Origin: Loki-b32 sp964493385
GTDB taxonomy: Archaea > Asgardarchaeota > Lokiarchaeia > Sigyniarchaeales > SOKP01
NCBI GenBank assembly: GCA_964493385.1
Contig: CAZBNW010000111.1
Location: 1 to 8,152 of the forward strand
Length of the DNA stretch: 8,152 nt
Direction of reading: 5' to 3'
The position numbers were made by a program, and so were the translations under genes. The notes beneath the pieces are model-generated. The model worked only from the letters and a program-made list of their open reading frames with translations, had not been told where the DNA came from and ran no database searches. Shown here one piece after another: positions 6,158 through 8,152 of this stretch (positions are counted from its first letter, which is position 1; every line of letters starts with the position of its first letter).

Positions 6158-7072
6158 ATGGATGAAATTGATCTCAAGATTATTCTACTTTTAATGAACA
6201 ATTCAAGATTAACATATAGAGAGATCTCAGATTATTTAGGGTTATCTGTTAATGCTGTATATAAAAGAGTGCAAACCCTCACAGATTTAAGGGTTATAGA
6301 AAAATTCACTGCAAGATTGAAGCCATATGCTATAAATGCTATTTATGCATTTATTTTTGGACAAAGTAATGCTCAAGATATGGATAAAGCAATAAAGGAA
6401 TTAGGACAACATGATAATACTTGGCAGATCATATTATCAAGTAGAAATTACGTGTATATAGGAGCAATGTTAGAAAATATTCATCAATTAGATGAGTACT
6501 CATCTTTTGTTTCTCAAACTGCTGAAATTCAATCCCCAAAATTGGGTTTACTCTCGGGTGTACAATATACCGCCCCTATTCCTTATATCGTTCCTAAATC
6601 AAGATCATTGATTTATGATAAATTAGATTTGGAAATTATTCGTTCACTACATAATGATTCACGGAAACCTATATCAGAGGTTTCCGATGAAGTTAATAGT
6701 ACCTCAAATACAATTCGGCGCCGTTTAACCAGAATGATTGAGGAAGGACTCATTGAATTGTCTATTAATTTCAATCCTGAAGACTCAAATGATATTTTTT
6801 CCTTATTTCAAATAACTATAAATCCTTCGGTGGATAAGAACGAATATGCTAAACATTTGAATGAAAAATATGATCCTCACACCTTCTACTGTTGGACATT
6901 TAGCAATCTACCGAATCTGATTATATGCTGGGTTTGGGCTAATACTATGAAAGAATTAACTGAACTTGTTGAGAATATAAAAAAAGAAAATATTGAATCT
7001 ATTGTTTTTGATATTATGTATAAAGTATTTTATTTTGATACTTGGAAAGAAAAAATTTTATATAACTATTAG
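6158..7072 (+). CDS. Lrp/AsnC-like transcription regulator with two HTH-RAM units in one chain
   Basis: A 304-residue DNA-binding protein built as a tandem duplication. Unit 1 has an AsnC-type winged helix at 1-50 (MDEIDLKIILLLMNNSRLTY, then EISDYLGLSVNAVYKRVQTL) and a RAM-like alpha/beta part at about 60-130. Unit 2 has a winged helix at about 155-203 (LDLEIIRSLHNDSRKPISEV, then NTIRRRLTRMIEEGLI) and a second RAM-like part at about 213-295. Usual Lrp/AsnC proteins are about 150 residues with one of each domain, so one chain may act as a built-in dimer. The frame is open upstream to a TTG at 6044, but that would run into the AOR gene and add a non-domain stretch; ATG 6158 begins exactly at the HTH consensus. 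It diverges from the AOR gene across 54 bp and probably regulates it. The effector is unknown. Confidence 0.85.
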   Translation: MDEIDLKIILLLMNNSRLTYREISDYLGLSVNAVYKRVQTLTDLRVIEKFTARLKPYAINAIYAFIFGQSNAQDMDKAIKELGQHDNTWQIILSSRNYVYIGAMLENIHQLDEYSSFVSQTAEIQSPKLGLLSGVQYTAPIPYIVPKSRSLIYDKLDLEIIRSLHNDSRKPISEVSDEVNSTSNTIRRRLTRMIEEGLIELSINFNPEDSNDIFSLFQITINPSVDKNEYAKHLNEKYDPHTFYCWTFSNLPNLIICWVWANTMKELTELVENIKKENIESIVFDIMYKVFYFDTWKEKILYNY

Positions 7073-7108
7073 ATTATATTCGCACCGACAAAAATATCAA
7101 ATAAAAAG

Positions 7109-7115
7109 TATATAA
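7109..7115 (+). promoter_or_regulatory. TATATAA, probable TATA box of the small membrane-protein gene
   Basis: TATATAA, preceded by an A-rich stretch, fits an archaeal TATA box. It predicts a transcript start near 7136-7140, about 30 nt before ATG 7169. It makes the small gene a transcription unit separate from the regulator, which ends at 7072. Confidence 0.45.
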
Positions 7116-7168
7116 GGGAAAAGAATATAATTATTAACTACATACAAATCATACTTTACTTTACTATT

Positions 7169-7416
7169 ATGGAATTTAACGATGATATTAATCTAGATAA
7201 AAAAAAAAGAAATGGTCAAAACCAAAGCAACTATTAGTTGGTTGTATTTTTTGTTCTTTACTATTGGGATTTGGCGTGGTTGGTGTTTATGTTGGTTTTA
7301 TAATGCGAGAGGATTATTCGTGGGTGGCCGAATACTGGATAATGATTCCTATGGCATTTGCTATTGGATTTATTTTGCCCCCAATAGTTTATGCGCTATC
7401 GAAAATCGGTTTTTAA
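7169..7416 (+). CDS. small two-helix membrane protein with an apparent -1 frameshift at an A10 run
   Basis: I do not recognise the family. From ATG 7169 the frame reads MEFNDDINLDKKK, crosses ten A (7199-7208) and stops at 7235 after 22 residues. Moving back one base in the A-run, or adding one A, opens a frame to the TAA at 7414-7416 and gives an 82-residue protein. It has an acidic start, KKKKKWSKPK (11-20), a helix at about 21-45 (LLVGCIFCSLLLGFGVVGVY), an MREDYSW loop and a helix at about 57-77. The second frame has no good start of its own: a stop at 7198 precedes it and its first TTG is inside helix 1. An ATG frame at 7212-7484 (90 residues) also exists. It is unusually rich in Trp and Cys with no Shine-Dalgarno sequence, so I think it is the shadow, though a gene caller may pick it. 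Either a sequence error, a real mutation or programmed slippage explains the break. Confidence 0.55.
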
Positions 7417-7497
7417 AGTGGATACTCCATATACCTAAGAAAAAAATTCCATTAAAAAATGCTACACTAGTTTCCTGGTTTTAAGAAAAATTGTTAT

Positions 7498-7513
7498 AAA
7501 AATAAATAAAAAA
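7498..7513 (-). terminator. T-rich transcription end for the minus-strand membrane protein
   Basis: On the minus strand this reads as T6, then ATTTATTTTT, starting about 25 nt after the stop of the gene that ends at 7539. Such U-rich tracts end transcription in archaea. No hairpin is evident. It lies between two convergent genes. Confidence 0.4.
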
Positions 7514-7538
7514 TATTTAAAATTAAGAAGAGGACGAA

Positions 7539-8147
7539 TTATATTACGCATAGAATTATCCAAATTGCGACTCTTATAAAATGTACGATATAGGTCGTAC
7601 TACCAGTAAACAAGACAATCTTTCGCATATTCAATTTCCTTAATATTGTTGTCTGATTTTCCACTCTTTTCCATAAGATTAAGCTTGCAATCCCTGCACT
7701 CCCGGTTGTTCCTGATAAGACAATTTCTAATAAGAGGAGAAACCAGGAAAAAATCGGATTTATTGTACCAAAACAATCCCCACCAGTATTCGCAAGATAA
7801 ATTGCTCGAACAAAGAAAAAAATTGGACCTCCGCCTAAAAGGATCCATTTTAATCGATTAAAATAAAAGTTAACACTTGAATTTTTTAAATTTTTAATCC
7901 CTCGATTAACATCTTTTTGAGTATTGCTATTATTTACTTTGTCTGAGATATTTAGTCCTACCTGCTCCATCATATCTGAAGTAGTTTCCTGTAAGGGACC
8001 TTCTTTATCGAGAACTACCCCAGTTATGGTGGGATGGATAATCTTCAATTTCATATTTTTTAAATTTCTTATAATCTTTTTGGCTGCAGATCCTGCTAAT
8101 CGAAAATCTGCTTTTGTCTCAAAGGCAAATCCATATTTATCCTCCAT
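7539..8147 (-). CDS. unrecognised membrane protein with soluble N-terminal region
   Basis: A 202-residue protein with no family I can name. Residues 1-97 are soluble and basic, with a polar linker at about 65-90 rich in Asn, Lys and Ser. Three hydrophobic segments follow: about 100-119 (WILLGGGPIFFFVRAIYLA), 130-158 (including FSWFLLLLEIVLSGTTGSAG) and 177-202 (including YIVHFIRVAIWIILCVI, which ends the chain). The Gly-rich turns GGG (105-107) and SGTTGSAG (145-152) may be structural. There is no signal peptide, so the N-terminal part is probably cytosolic. ATG 8147 is used because it is the first Met, but there is no stop between it and the window edge five bases away. The true start may therefore lie outside, and no ribosome site can be judged. 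It converges on the small membrane-protein gene. Function is unknown. Confidence 0.65.
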   Translation of the reverse strand: MEDKYGFAFETKADFRLAGSAAKKIIRNLKNMKLKIIHPTITGVVLDKEGPLQETTSDMMEQVGLNISDKVNNSNTQKDVNRGIKNLKNSSVNFYFNRLKWILLGGGPIFFFVRAIYLANTGGDCFGTINPIFSWFLLLLEIVLSGTTGSAGIASLILWKRVENQTTILRKLNMRKIVLFTGSTTYIVHFIRVAIWIILCVI

Positions 8148-8152
8148 TTTGA

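Noticed and set aside
7212..7484. 90-residue frame starting at ATG 7212
   Set aside because: It is unusually rich in Trp and Cys, has no Shine-Dalgarno sequence, and the overlapping frame encodes two clean membrane helices. It is kept only as an alternative in the small membrane-protein entry.
7600..7861. Overlapping frames on both strands within the 7539-8147 gene
   Set aside because: They lie in shifted frames over the membrane protein, are rich in Cys, Trp or Arg, and have no supporting start signals.
1..8152. tRNA, rRNA, CRISPR arrays, insertion sequences or attachment sites
   Set aside because: No cloverleaf-like segment, regular spaced repeats, transposase gene or terminal repeats were seen on either strand by reading.

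Overview
The window is AT-rich (about 30% G+C by eye) and reads as archaeal. It has GTG as well as ATG starts, Shine-Dalgarno sequences of the GGAGTGA/GGTGA type, TATA-like boxes about 25 bp before probable transcript starts, and U-tract ends. Gene content fits too: a tungsten/molybdenum aldehyde ferredoxin oxidoreductase family enzyme, an Lrp/AsnC regulator, MgtE-like permeases paired with a PhoU/TrkA-C protein, and small SET-domain methyltransferases. This mix and the base composition would suit an Asgard archaeon of the Lokiarchaeia type, but that placement is inference; no ribosomal RNA or other marker is present.

Layout. (1) 68-2459, plus strand: a probable three-gene divalent-cation transport operon with two MgtE-type membrane half-subunits and one cytosolic protein made of two PhoU + TrkA-C units. 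(2) 2574-3487, plus strand: two tandem small SET-domain protein-lysine methyltransferase genes, about 59% identical over 126 aligned positions by hand count, each with its own putative TATA box. (3) 6103-3489, minus strand: a two-gene unit of an AOR-family oxidoreductase followed 11 bp later by endonuclease IV, whose gene ends one base from the second SET gene. (4) 6158-7072, plus strand: a double HTH-RAM Lrp-like regulator transcribed divergently from the AOR gene across a 54-bp gap that contains a dyad over the AOR start. (5) 7169-7416, plus strand: a small two-helix membrane protein whose reading frame is only continuous if a -1 shift occurs at a run of ten A. (6) 8147-7539, minus strand: an unrecognised protein with a soluble N-terminal part and about three membrane helices, possibly cut by the window edge.

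How they may work together. The first three genes should form a gated Mg2+ (or other divalent cation) transporter in which the PhoU/TrkA-C protein replaces the CBS domains of bacterial MgtE. The Lrp-like protein is the obvious candidate to control the AOR-nfo unit, and perhaps itself, from the shared divergent promoter. The SET pair is separate and may modify chromatin or other proteins. No mobile element, CRISPR array, tRNA or rRNA was seen. The points most worth a second look are the A10 frame break, the diverged SET pair with its altered start region and promoter dyad, and the dyad between the AOR and regulator genes.
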